Below are positions 55,080 through 63,320 of a stretch of 64,000 bases of DNA, in pieces. Each line of letters opens with the position of its first letter. Position 1 is the first letter of the stretch. The notes beneath the pieces are model-generated. The model worked only from the letters and a program-made list of their open reading frames with translations. It did not search any database and was not told where the DNA came from. A program made the position numbers and the translations under genes. Source of the DNA: Seminibacterium arietis (GTDB lineage Bacteria > Pseudomonadota > Gammaproteobacteria > Enterobacterales > Pasteurellaceae). Location of the stretch: positions 62,001-126,000 of the forward strand of contig NZ_JBHTJN010000012.1 of the NCBI RefSeq assembly GCF_042675725.1, in the 5' to 3' direction.

Positions 55080-55364
55080 ATGAAAAAAGATCAACCCGTT
55101 GAATGTGTCGGCTGTAATACTTTTGATGTAGGCACAGTAATTGATAATAGTAATTGCACTGCTGTAGTAGAGAAAAATTACGCAACAGAGCAAGAAGCAC
55201 AACGTGCTTTAGAGCAACTTACTCAAAAAGCGAAAGATATTGCTAGTGAGCCGTGTGAAATTGATTCGAGTATTAGCCAAAGTGAAAATAAATTTACACT
55301 TAAGGCTAGTTTTACTTTTTGCTGTCAGGCAGAAACGTTAATTTTTGAATTAGGATTACGCTAA
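55080..55364 (+). CDS. YfcZ/YiiS family protein (DUF406)
   Basis: A 94-residue cytoplasmic protein of unknown function. VECVGCNTFDVGTVIDNSN and the C-terminal FCCQAETLIFELGLR are diagnostic of DUF406, which has conserved cysteine-rich ends. I start at ATG 55080 after GAGGATA; an earlier in-frame ATG runs through the terminator hairpin and is unlikely. Function not known. Confidence 0.85.
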   Translation: MKKDQPVECVGCNTFDVGTVIDNSNCTAVVEKNYATEQEAQRALEQLTQKAKDIASEPCEIDSSISQSENKFTLKASFTFCCQAETLIFELGLR

Positions 55365-55373
55365 TTTATTTCA

Positions 55374-55412
55374 TCATACCTGATTGATTTGAATATCACA
55401 GGTATGATTCTT
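55374..55412 (+). terminator. Probable terminator after the DUF406 gene
   Basis: TCATACCTG and CAGGTATGA form a 9-base stem with a 16-base loop, followed by TTCTTT, ten bases after the stop codon. Confidence 0.6.
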
Positions 55413-55543
55413 TGTGCTAACTTCCTTTTAATTCGCTTTTGGCTCACGTAAGTATTTATAGTTGCCAAATAAAATATAATTAAATGAACTAGAGTGCATA
55501 AGAGGAGGGAATAAGCATGAAAATAAAGCTGGAAAATTTAATT

Positions 55544-55620
55544 TGGTGCCCCCTACCGGACTTGAACCAGTGACCAAGCGATTATGAGTCGCCTGCTCTG
55601 ACCAACTGAGCTAAGGGGGC
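55544..55620 (-). tRNA. tRNA-Ile(CAU), lysidine-type
   Basis: A 77-base tRNA with encoded CCA. Acceptor GCCCCCT pairs with AGGGGGC, the D arm is AGCTCAGTTGGTCAGAGC, and the anticodon loop is CTCATAA with CAU at positions 34-36. The anticodon stem and flanks (GGCGACTCATAATCGC) and the variable region match E. coli tRNA-Ile2 rather than initiator or elongator tRNA-Met. C34 should be converted to lysidine by TilS to read AUA codons. It stands alone. Confidence 0.93.
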
Positions 55621-55801
55621 TTGAAGTTTGAGAATTATAGTTAAATATAAAGATAAAGTCTATAACTAATATGCTATCCGCTTGAAATTTAGGCAGAAAT
55701 AAAAATTTCAACCCAAAAATAATTGTATTTGAGTATAAAAACATTATTGATCATAACTGCAACAATAGTATTTACTGTTTTAAAGTAATATTGACAGCAT
55801 G

Positions 55802-56311
55802 TTACTTATATTTAAGTGTGTTAGTGAAATCTTTAACTTTTTCCCAATCAGTGTATTCTATTTCTTTACTAATATCTGTTTCACCGCCTGTTATTTTCAT
55901 AATAAAGCGGATCATGCTACGTTCAAACCAGTTATAGCGAGGGTAATATAATGCACCAGCAAATACAGCAGAATTGGTAGGCTTCCAGATCGTTTTTTGT
56001 AAAAATTTTCTGGTATAGACATTAGTCTGTGGCGTGTCTTTATTGGATTTTCGAGCTGTTAAGTTAACACTAAAAAAAGCAGTGCGTTTTTGGTTTAGAA
56101 GTGCGGTATTTTTTTGCACAAATTGAGATAAACTTTTGTGAAAATGTCCAAATCGAATTGAGGCACCGATTATTATTTGGTCATAATTTGTTAAATCTGG
56201 TGCTGTGCTAAGGTCCGCAATCGTGACAGAGTGATCTAATTGAGACCCAATAAAATTAGCAATTTTTTTTGTTTGTCCATTACGACTAGAATATAAAATT
56301 AATGTTTTCAT
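55802..56311 (-). CDS. hemG: Protoporphyrinogen oxidase, flavodoxin type
   Basis: The menaquinone-dependent HemG enzyme, oxidising protoporphyrinogen IX for haem synthesis. The 169-residue flavodoxin fold starts LILYSSRNGQTKKIANFIG, and IIIGASIRFGHFHKSL and the long insert WFERSMIRFIMKITGGETD are HemG-specific. It starts 3 bases after the trkH stop, as in E. coli. Confidence 0.93.
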   Translation of the reverse strand: MKTLILYSSRNGQTKKIANFIGSQLDHSVTIADLSTAPDLTNYDQIIIGASIRFGHFHKSLSQFVQKNTALLNQKRTAFFSVNLTARKSNKDTPQTNVYTRKFLQKTIWKPTNSAVFAGALYYPRYNWFERSMIRFIMKITGGETDISKEIEYTDWEKVKDFTNTLKYK

Positions 56312-56314
56312 TAG

Positions 56315-57775
56315 TTAAGTTTTCCAAAAAGCAGGAGTAAATAATACAAGTAGAGAAAAAAGTTCTAAGCGTCCACAGACCATAGCGAATGCGAAGACAA
56401 ATTTTGCACTATCGGGTACATGAGAAAATCCTAGACTGATTGACCCTAGTCCAGGACCTGCGTTAGTTAGTGTAGCGAGTACCGCTCCAGCTGCATCGAA
56501 AGCATTCATGCCACATAAAATGACTGCCATGACTAAGACTAAAAAGATGAAGATAAAAACAACAAAAAATGCCCAAATACTTTCAACAACTCGTCTAGGT
56601 AAAATATCTTTACCAAATTTTATTGGTTTGACTAAGTTAGGATGTACAAGTTGCTCTAATTCTCGATTTGCTTGTAATGTTAGGACTAAGACTCGAATTG
56701 CTTTTAATCCTCCAGATGTTGAACCAGCACAGCCACCAATAATAGCCGAAACGACAAGCAATGTACCTAGAAATGATGGGAGTTTATTTATATCGAAAAT
56801 AGTGTATCCCGAAGTCATTGACATTGATGAAAGTTGTAATGCTCCTTGAGCAAAAGAATCAACTAATGTCAAATCGTAACTTAAATATAATCCTACAGAG
56901 AAAATGGCGATAAATATAAGTTGCATGTAGAAAAAAAAGCGAAATTCAGGATCTCGATAATAGTTTTTCCACAGTCCTACACGATTTAAGTTACTTAATG
57001 CCGAAATATGTAATGCAAAATTACACCCTGCAATTAACATAAAAACTGTTGTAATAACGTAAATAACATTACTATTAAAGTATCCCATACTAGCATCATG
57101 AGTTGAAAAACCACCATTTGACACAGTTGAAAAACTATGTCCGATAGCATCAAAAGCATCCATTCCAGCTAACCAGTACGAAAATGCACATAAAACAGTT
57201 GTTAGTAAATAAGCAAACCATAATAATTTTGCGATTTCAGCGATACGAGGACGCATTTTTTGATCTTTTAGAGGACCAGAAGACTCAGCACGATATAATT
57301 GTGTACCACCAATCCCTAACAATGGAATAATAGCAACGGCTAATACAATAATTCCCATGCCGCCGATAAATTGTAAAAATTGACGGTAGAATAATATTGC
57401 TTTAGGTAATGCATCTAATCCAGACATAACAGTAGCTCCAGTGGTTGTTAAGCCTGAAAAAGATTCAAAAACAGCATTAGCAAAATTCAAATGAGTCATA
57501 TCAAATAACATAAAAGGAATTGAACCGAGCAATCCTAATACTGTCCAGAATAGCACAACGATTAAAAATCCTTCTCTTGAGCGTAGTTCATGTCTTTGAG
57601 TGCGACAAAACCACCAAAGTATAGCTCCGACTATAAAATTAATAACAAAACTTTGAATGAAAGCTTTTCCGCCACCATCACCATAAAGTAGAGCAACAAA
57701 TGCAGGAACTAGCATTGTTGTTGAAAAGCACATCACTAGAATTCCGATAATGCGGACAATGGATAATAAATGCAC
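56315..57775 (-). CDS. trkH: Trk system potassium uptake protein TrkH
   Basis: The channel subunit of the Trk K+ importer, working with TrkA. The 486 residues have four membrane-pore-membrane repeats with selectivity-filter segments SGLTTTGATV, STVSNGGFSTHD, GGCAGSTSGG and LTNAGPGLGS. The ending CGRLELFSLLVLFTPAFWK is typical. It is cotranscribed with hemG. An intact TrkA gene is outside the window. Confidence 0.96.
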   Translation of the reverse strand: MHLLSIVRIIGILVMCFSTTMLVPAFVALLYGDGGGKAFIQSFVINFIVGAILWWFCRTQRHELRSREGFLIVVLFWTVLGLLGSIPFMLFDMTHLNFANAVFESFSGLTTTGATVMSGLDALPKAILFYRQFLQFIGGMGIIVLAVAIIPLLGIGGTQLYRAESSGPLKDQKMRPRIAEIAKLLWFAYLLTTVLCAFSYWLAGMDAFDAIGHSFSTVSNGGFSTHDASMGYFNSNVIYVITTVFMLIAGCNFALHISALSNLNRVGLWKNYYRDPEFRFFFYMQLIFIAIFSVGLYLSYDLTLVDSFAQGALQLSSMSMTSGYTIFDINKLPSFLGTLLVVSAIIGGCAGSTSGGLKAIRVLVLTLQANRELEQLVHPNLVKPIKFGKDILPRRVVESIWAFFVVFIFIFLVLVMAVILCGMNAFDAAGAVLATLTNAGPGLGSISLGFSHVPDSAKFVFAFAMVCGRLELFSLLVLFTPAFWKT

Positions 57776-57964
57776 AAAAATCTCTCTTAGTTAGCTAAAT
57801 TACAGTACAATTTTTCATGATAGTAATTTTGTTTAACAGTTTAACATTCCCTACAAGGAATACAATTAGTCGTCGATATACGCTACATGATAGCGGGTTT
57901 ATTTTGACCGTATTTCAATTGAGTTGTATTATACACACAAGTTAGGTAATAAATTGATTATATT

Positions 57965-58204
57965 ATGGATAAATTTCTAAATTATAATACGCTTGATACA
58001 TTGGGACTGCGTTGTCCTGAACCTGTAATGTTAGTTCGTAAAACTATTCGCAATATGCAAGAAGGGGAAATTTTATTAATTCTTGCAGATGATCCCGCCA
58101 CATCTCGTGATATACCAGGATTTTGTCAATTTATGGATCATACGCTTTTACAAAGTGAAACAGAAACACTGCCATTTAAATATTGGGTAAGAAAAGGTAA
58201 GTGA
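57965..58204 (+). CDS. tusA: Sulphur carrier protein TusA
   Basis: Takes sulphur from IscS and passes it to TusBCD for 2-thiouridine tRNA modification. The 79-residue SirA-like fold has the sulphur-carrying Cys17 in LGLRCPEPVMLVRKTIR. A second motif, ADDPATSRDIPGFC, follows. It complements mnmG, as both act on U34 of tRNAs. Divergent from trkH and convergent with pssA. Confidence 0.95.
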   Translation: MDKFLNYNTLDTLGLRCPEPVMLVRKTIRNMQEGEILLILADDPATSRDIPGFCQFMDHTLLQSETETLPFKYWVRKGK

Positions 58205-58262
58205 AGTGCAATAGCAAAATTTCCATAAAAACTACCGCACTTTTGCATAACATTCACAATAA

Positions 58263-59630
58263 CTACAAAATCATTTTTACTAATTTGTCCGCTTTTAAAC
58301 GAGCGAATTTTTTCAACAACTTTTGCACTGGCAAGGGGTATTGGTTTATATCTTCTACTTCTGAGTAGTGTTTTAATATTTGAGTGTGCCGTCTAATATA
58401 ATCAAGTTCTTTATGGAATTGTGCTAGTAATTCTCGTTTTGGATCACAGATAAGCAGACCATTTTCAGCATCTAGCCACCATGCCCTTGGATTCAAGTTA
58501 TTTCCTGTTAATAAAATGTAAGTATCATCTACCCAAATTCCTTTTAAATGATAACTGTTTTCACCATCTTTCCAAGTTCGAACCATTAACTGACCATTTT
58601 TAATATATTGTTCGAATTTTTGGCTAAATAATCGTAAATTATGTTCGTATAAATAAGGTAATGCTCCAGCAATTTTAAAAGGCTGTGAAGGAGGAATGTA
58701 GAAATCATTTGCAACTTTGTCACCAACAATAATTTCAATTTGCTTTCCTTTTTTTAATAAAGATTGAATCTCCAATTGTAATGAACGAGGAAAATTGAAA
58801 TAAGGTGTACAAATTACTAAATTTTTTTCTACTATTCTAAATAAATCTTTAATTGTTCTATTCAATATATTGCGACTATTACCCAAACCGAATAGGGGAG
58901 ATATGCTTAATTCTTCTTTAAAACTAACAGTATTTTGTAATTTATATTGCCCTTTTGTCGCTAAATTTTTGCGAAACGTGCGAATTGATTGGCGAATTTC
59001 TTTGGTTTTAGGGCGATTTGTAACATCTAATGGTAATACTACGTTTTCAGCTAATAAATGATGTTGAATGAAATTTACCAATGAATCAGCGAGTTCAGAG
59101 TTATTGATTAGGTGGTAGCGATCATATCGATATTTATTGAGTTGATTGAGGTATACATTATTTATGCTTGCACCGCTGTATAATACTGTATTATCAAATA
59201 CAAAGCCTTTAATGTGTAACACTCCAAACACTTCTCTAGTATTCACAGGAACGCCAAAAAACATACTGTCAAATTTTAGATCTTCGTTTTTTAGGCGTTC
59301 ATCATTGTACCAATCACTATTTGTTTTGGTTTTTTCTGCACCTAGTAAATTACGTTGTGCTCGATGCCAATCTACTAAAATTTTTACGTCTAATGCTGGT
59401 TTTTTCTGTTTAGCACAATAGATCTCATTTAAAATTTGCTGACCAGCTTCGTCATTTTGCCAATAAAGTGCGGTTATATAAATGCGAGATTCTGCTTGTC
59501 TAATTAATTCGATAATCCGCTGTTTAAAAGAAGCTGAATCGTAAATAAATTCTATCTGTTCCGCCGTAAAAGGTAAGTAGGATAATTCCTTAAGATGTTG
59601 GATAGCCCGTTTGGTTTTATCTGTCGACAT
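58263..59630 (-). CDS. pssA: CDP-diacylglycerol-serine O-phosphatidyltransferase (phosphatidylserine synthase)
   Basis: Makes phosphatidylserine, the precursor of phosphatidylethanolamine. A type I, phospholipase-D-like enzyme with two HKD motifs: HIKGFVFDNTVLYSGAS near residue 145 and HLKGIWVDDTYILLTGNN near residue 360. I start at ATG 59630 (455 residues); a second ATG at 59645 would add five. It is divergent from yfiF, as in H. influenzae. Confidence 0.95.
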   Translation of the reverse strand: MSTDKTKRAIQHLKELSYLPFTAEQIEFIYDSASFKQRIIELIRQAESRIYITALYWQNDEAGQQILNEIYCAKQKKPALDVKILVDWHRAQRNLLGAEKTKTNSDWYNDERLKNEDLKFDSMFFGVPVNTREVFGVLHIKGFVFDNTVLYSGASINNVYLNQLNKYRYDRYHLINNSELADSLVNFIQHHLLAENVVLPLDVTNRPKTKEIRQSIRTFRKNLATKGQYKLQNTVSFKEELSISPLFGLGNSRNILNRTIKDLFRIVEKNLVICTPYFNFPRSLQLEIQSLLKKGKQIEIIVGDKVANDFYIPPSQPFKIAGALPYLYEHNLRLFSQKFEQYIKNGQLMVRTWKDGENSYHLKGIWVDDTYILLTGNNLNPRAWWLDAENGLLICDPKRELLAQFHKELDYIRRHTQILKHYSEVEDINQYPLPVQKLLKKFARLKADKLVKMIL

Positions 59631-59801
59631 GGTGTTCTCAATCATTACTATTACTTATAGGGAATTAATCCTCTAGTTTACAATATTTAGTATTAATCTT
59701 GGTAGTAAAAAGCTTTTTTTTCGTTATAATGCTGATAAATTATCTATAATGTGTAACATTTTTCACTTTATTCTAACTTAAATTAGTTATTGGTAATCAA
59801 C

Positions 59802-60869
59802 ATGAATGTAAAAAAAACTGTTTTTCAATCATCTCGTCATAATTATTCATCACGTTTTAGTCAAAATCAATTAGATGATAAAAATCTACCGCATTTTAGA
59901 AAAGCGAACCAAGCTAAATTAAGGTCTGAAAAACATAGTTCTGATTCTTCTAAAAAGAAAAAAGAATATAGAAAACAAGAAAATATAAAAAAGGAATATC
60001 ATTTTTCGCAAACTACTTTGAGCAATGCTCGTCATACAGGTGAAGTTAAAGTTATAGTAAAAAGTGGCGGTAAGATTGAGAAAAAAAAGAAAACAGGTCC
60101 GTTATCACCTAGAGCACCTGAAAAAATTAAGAAAAATCGAGCTGAAGAAATGAAAATTTGTGGCGAGGCAAGCTGTCTATCGTTATTTGAAAAACGCCCT
60201 GAAAGCATTGTGCGAGTTTGGGCAACAGTAGAAATGGCTCATAAGATTGGTGAATTATTTAGTTATTTAGCCACTAATAAAAAAGTTTACCATGTCGTCA
60301 CTAATAAAGAACTCGAATTAGTAAGTGGTACAGAACATCACGGTGGAATTTGCATGTTGATCAAAAAACGCCATTCTTTAACTTTGCAAGGCTATCTGGA
60401 TATTCCTCGTAAACAAGATTGCTTAGTATTATTAGAAAATGTGAAAAATCCATACAATATTGGTGGTATTATTCGTGTTTGTGCATTTTATGGTGTGAGT
60501 GGCATTATTTGTTCTGAACCAGAACTGTTCAATTCAGCTACAGCAGTGAGAGTTGCAGAAGGTGGTGTAGAATATGTTAATTTACTTCAAGTAGAAAGTG
60601 CGGTTAATGCAATTGAAAAATTAAGATCAATGGACTATCAAATTGTTCGATTGACTAATAATAAACAAGCAAGTTCATTAGAAAGTTTACAAGTAGCTAA
60701 AAAATCTGTAATAGTGTTAAGTGAAGTTCCTGTAGAAAGTGCGGTAGAAAAATATAGTGAACTAATTAATTTGTCTCATAAAAATCCTTTAAAAGGAAGT
60801 ATAAATGTTGCAGTTGCTTCAGGTGTTTTACTGTCGAAAATAACAGCAAATTATAATTTATCAGCATGA
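59802..60869 (+). CDS. yfiF: TrmH/SpoU-family RNA methyltransferase YfiF
   Basis: A predicted RNA ribose methyltransferase of the SpoU family with a knotted fold. The C-terminal domain has LVLLENVKNPYNIGGIIRVC, GIICSEP and the last SAM-site motif INVAVASGVLLSKI. A SpoU substrate-binding domain precedes it (about residues 125-200) and the first 110 residues are lysine-rich and disordered, with KKKKEYRKQENIKKEY. The RNA target is unknown. The start is ATG 59802; a TTG four codons earlier is in frame. The 3' end overlaps convergent yfhL by 19 bases. Confidence 0.85.
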   Translation: MNVKKTVFQSSRHNYSSRFSQNQLDDKNLPHFRKANQAKLRSEKHSSDSSKKKKEYRKQENIKKEYHFSQTTLSNARHTGEVKVIVKSGGKIEKKKKTGPLSPRAPEKIKKNRAEEMKICGEASCLSLFEKRPESIVRVWATVEMAHKIGELFSYLATNKKVYHVVTNKELELVSGTEHHGGICMLIKKRHSLTLQGYLDIPRKQDCLVLLENVKNPYNIGGIIRVCAFYGVSGIICSEPELFNSATAVRVAEGGVEYVNLLQVESAVNAIEKLRSMDYQIVRLTNNKQASSLESLQVAKKSVIVLSEVPVESAVEKYSELINLSHKNPLKGSINVAVASGVLLSKITANYNLSA

Positions 60870-61111
60870 TGAATGAGTACAAAGCGTTCCCATAGTTGTT
60901 CTTCAGTTTCTATATGATTTGGGTCTTGTTTTATGCAGTTGCTAATTGGACAAACTTTTTGACAGGTTGGACTATCATAATGTCCAACGCATTCAGTGCA
61001 AAGTGTAGGATCAATAACATAGATGTTATCACCAATTGTAATAGCATCATTGGGACATTCAGGAAGACACATGTCACAATTTGTGCATTTGTTGGTAATT
61101 AAAAGTGCCAT
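60851..61111 (-). CDS. yfhL: YfhL-family 4Fe-4S dicluster ferredoxin
   Basis: An 86-residue ferredoxin with two Cys motifs, CTNCDMCLPECP near the N-terminus and CTECVGHYDSPTCQKVCPISNC. The extra spacing in the second is the YfhL/Alvin type. It has been linked to tRNA hydroxylation (TrhP pathway) in E. coli. Convergent with yfiF, with overlapping stops. Confidence 0.9.
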   Translation of the reverse strand: MALLITNKCTNCDMCLPECPNDAITIGDNIYVIDPTLCTECVGHYDSPTCQKVCPISNCIKQDPNHIETEEQLWERFVLIHHADKL

Positions 61112-61192
61112 ATCTTCCCCATGTCAAATAGAAAAATCGGCATTATAAAGAATACTGATTAAAATTTAAATAGTCATTTAAGGCAATTATAT

Positions 61193-61888
61193 ATGAGCAA
61201 GCGACTGACCACATATTTATCTATTTTTGTAGTATTTTTTTTAATGTTTTTGTTAACGGGGTGGTTTTATTTTTTTCAACAGAAACAAGCTATTTCGACA
61301 GTCGTAAATCGTGATTATGACTACATTATGAAAAATGACCCGATAGGTCAAAATAAACAAGCAAAAACTCACTATTACACATTCGTACTCTCTTGGTCTC
61401 CTGCGTTTTGTGAAATTCAACGGAAACGTTATGGTGATAACCTACCTGATTCTTTAAAACTACAATGTGGTAAAACGCAGCAATTTGGCTGGATTATTCA
61501 TGGTTTATGGCCACAAAATAAATTAGCACGTCGGGTGGCAGACCATCCTCGTTTTTGTCAAGGAGATTTGCCGATGATTGAACGAAAAATTATAGAACAA
61601 TATTTATCGGAAAGTCCGAGTGCTTCACTATTACAAGGAGAGTGGGAAAAACATGGTTCTTGTGCTTTCGATGATGCTGAAAGTTATTTTAAAAAACAGC
61701 GAGAATTATACCGCACTTTGAAATTACCAAGCTATGCATTGTCAAAGAACAAATTATTTTCTTGGTTAAAAGAAAATAATAAACAGCTAGAGCAAGTCTA
61801 TCTTAGTACAAACCGCAGTGAAATTTTTATCTGTTATGATTTAACTTGGCAGCCAATAGATTGTCCACGTAGTCGTACAGGATACTAA
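61193..61888 (+). CDS. rna: Ribonuclease I (T2 family)
   Basis: A periplasmic endoribonuclease of 231 residues. An N-terminal hydrophobic segment (about residues 6-29) serves as signal peptide or anchor. The two active-site blocks are complete: WIIHGLWPQ (CAS1) and GEWEKHGSCAF (CAS2). Cysteines suitable for disulphides are present. It precedes pgk as HI0526 does in H. influenzae. Probably digests RNA taken up or released in the periplasm. Confidence 0.93.
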   Translation: MSKRLTTYLSIFVVFFLMFLLTGWFYFFQQKQAISTVVNRDYDYIMKNDPIGQNKQAKTHYYTFVLSWSPAFCEIQRKRYGDNLPDSLKLQCGKTQQFGWIIHGLWPQNKLARRVADHPRFCQGDLPMIERKIIEQYLSESPSASLLQGEWEKHGSCAFDDAESYFKKQRELYRTLKLPSYALSKNKLFSWLKENNKQLEQVYLSTNRSEIFICYDLTWQPIDCPRSRTGY

Positions 61889-62065
61889 GCGTAGTAGTTT
61901 TTTGCTAAAAAGTGCGAATTGAAGAAGAAAATGAATTTATTTATTTTATAAAAAAAATTGAATTGATTATTTGATCTAAAACAGTTACAACCTAATAATA
62001 ACTGAGTATAATGAAACGTAATATTATCAATTTATTCACTTTAACTAATATAAAAGAGGCAAATT

Positions 62066-63241
62066 ATGTCAGTAATTAAAATGACCGATTTAGATTTGGC
62101 AGGAAAACGTCTTTTTATTCGTGCCGATCTAAATGTACCAGTCAAAGATGGTAAAGTCACTTCTGACGCACGTATTCGTGCAACTATTCCTACTTTAAAA
62201 TTAGCTCTTGAAAAGGGAGCTAAAGTAATGGTGACATCTCATCTAGGTCGTCCAACTGAAGGTGAGCTAAAACCAGAAGATTCACTACAACCTGTAGTAG
62301 ATTATTTGAACAATGCAGGCTTAGGTGTTCCAGTACGCTTAGTGCAAAATTATTTAGATGGCATTGATGTAAAAAATGATGAAATCGTAGTACTAGAAAA
62401 TGTCCGTGTAAATAAGGGTGAGAAGAAAAATGCTCCTGAATTGGGTAAAAAATATGCCGCACTTTGTGATATTTTTGTAATGGATGCATTTGGTACGGCT
62501 CATCGTGCGGAAGCGTCGACTTATGGTGTGGCAGAGCATGCACCTGTTGCTTGTGCTGGTCCATTGTTAGCAGCTGAGCTAGAAGCTTTAGGTAAAGCTT
62601 TAAAAGAGCCACAACGTCCAATGTTGGCGATTGTAGGTGGCTCAAAAGTATCTACTAAATTAACAGTATTAGATTCTCTCTCCAAAATTGCTGATCAATT
62701 GATTGTTGGTGGTGGAATTGCTAACACATTTATTGCAGCACAAGGGAATGATGTAGGAAAGTCTCTTTGCGAAGTAGATTTAATTCCAGAAGCTCAACGT
62801 TTATCTAAAGTGACTAATATCCCAGTTCCAGTTGATGTTCGTGTAGGTACAGAATTTTCTGAAGCCGCTATCTCGACAGAAAAATCAGTTAATGAAGTAG
62901 GGGCGAATGAGTCTATTTTTGATATTGGTGATAAATCAGCAGAGCAGTTAGCAGAAATTATTTTAAAAGCTAAAACGATTTTATGGAATGGTCCAGTAGG
63001 TGTATTTGAGTTTCCTAATTTCAGAAAAGGTACAGAAATAGTTGCTAACGCAATTGCGGAAGCGACAGCAAAAGGTGCTTTTTCTATTGCAGGCGGTGGT
63101 GATACATTAGCGGCAATTGATTTGTTCGGTATTAAAGATAAAATTTCTTATATCTCTACTGGTGGTGGTGCTTTCTTAGAGTTTGTTGAAGGAAAAGTAT
63201 TACCTGCGGTTGAAATTTTAGAAAAAAGAGCTAAGAATTAA
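62066..63241 (+). CDS. pgk: Phosphoglycerate kinase
   Basis: Transfers phosphate between 1,3-bisphosphoglycerate and ADP in glycolysis. The 391 residues have the N-terminal signature RLFIRADLNVPVKDG, SHLGRP, the hinge GGSKVSTKL and the nucleotide-binding GGGDTLAAI and STGGGAFLEF. AAGAGG precedes the ATG. Strongly biased codon use fits high expression. fbaA follows. Confidence 0.97.
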   Translation: MSVIKMTDLDLAGKRLFIRADLNVPVKDGKVTSDARIRATIPTLKLALEKGAKVMVTSHLGRPTEGELKPEDSLQPVVDYLNNAGLGVPVRLVQNYLDGIDVKNDEIVVLENVRVNKGEKKNAPELGKKYAALCDIFVMDAFGTAHRAEASTYGVAEHAPVACAGPLLAAELEALGKALKEPQRPMLAIVGGSKVSTKLTVLDSLSKIADQLIVGGGIANTFIAAQGNDVGKSLCEVDLIPEAQRLSKVTNIPVPVDVRVGTEFSEAAISTEKSVNEVGANESIFDIGDKSAEQLAEIILKAKTILWNGPVGVFEFPNFRKGTEIVANAIAEATAKGAFSIAGGGDTLAAIDLFGIKDKISYISTGGGAFLEFVEGKVLPAVEILEKRAKN

Positions 63242-63247
63242 CTACAT

Positions 63248-63270
63248 GGGGCGTTTTATACGCCCTTTTT
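63248..63270 (+). terminator. Hairpin with T tail between pgk and fbaA
   Basis: GGGCG and CGCCC form a 5-base stem with a 7-base loop, followed by five T, seven bases after the pgk stop. It may only partly separate the two genes. Confidence 0.7.
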
Positions 63271-63320
63271 AACAAATTAATGAAAATTATTCTATTATTT
63301 TTAAACAATAGGAAACTAGC

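Noticed and set aside
62220..62645. A 141-codon minus-strand frame inside pgk
   Set aside because: It lies wholly within pgk in antisense and is His- and Leu-rich, as expected from the complement of a codon-biased gene.
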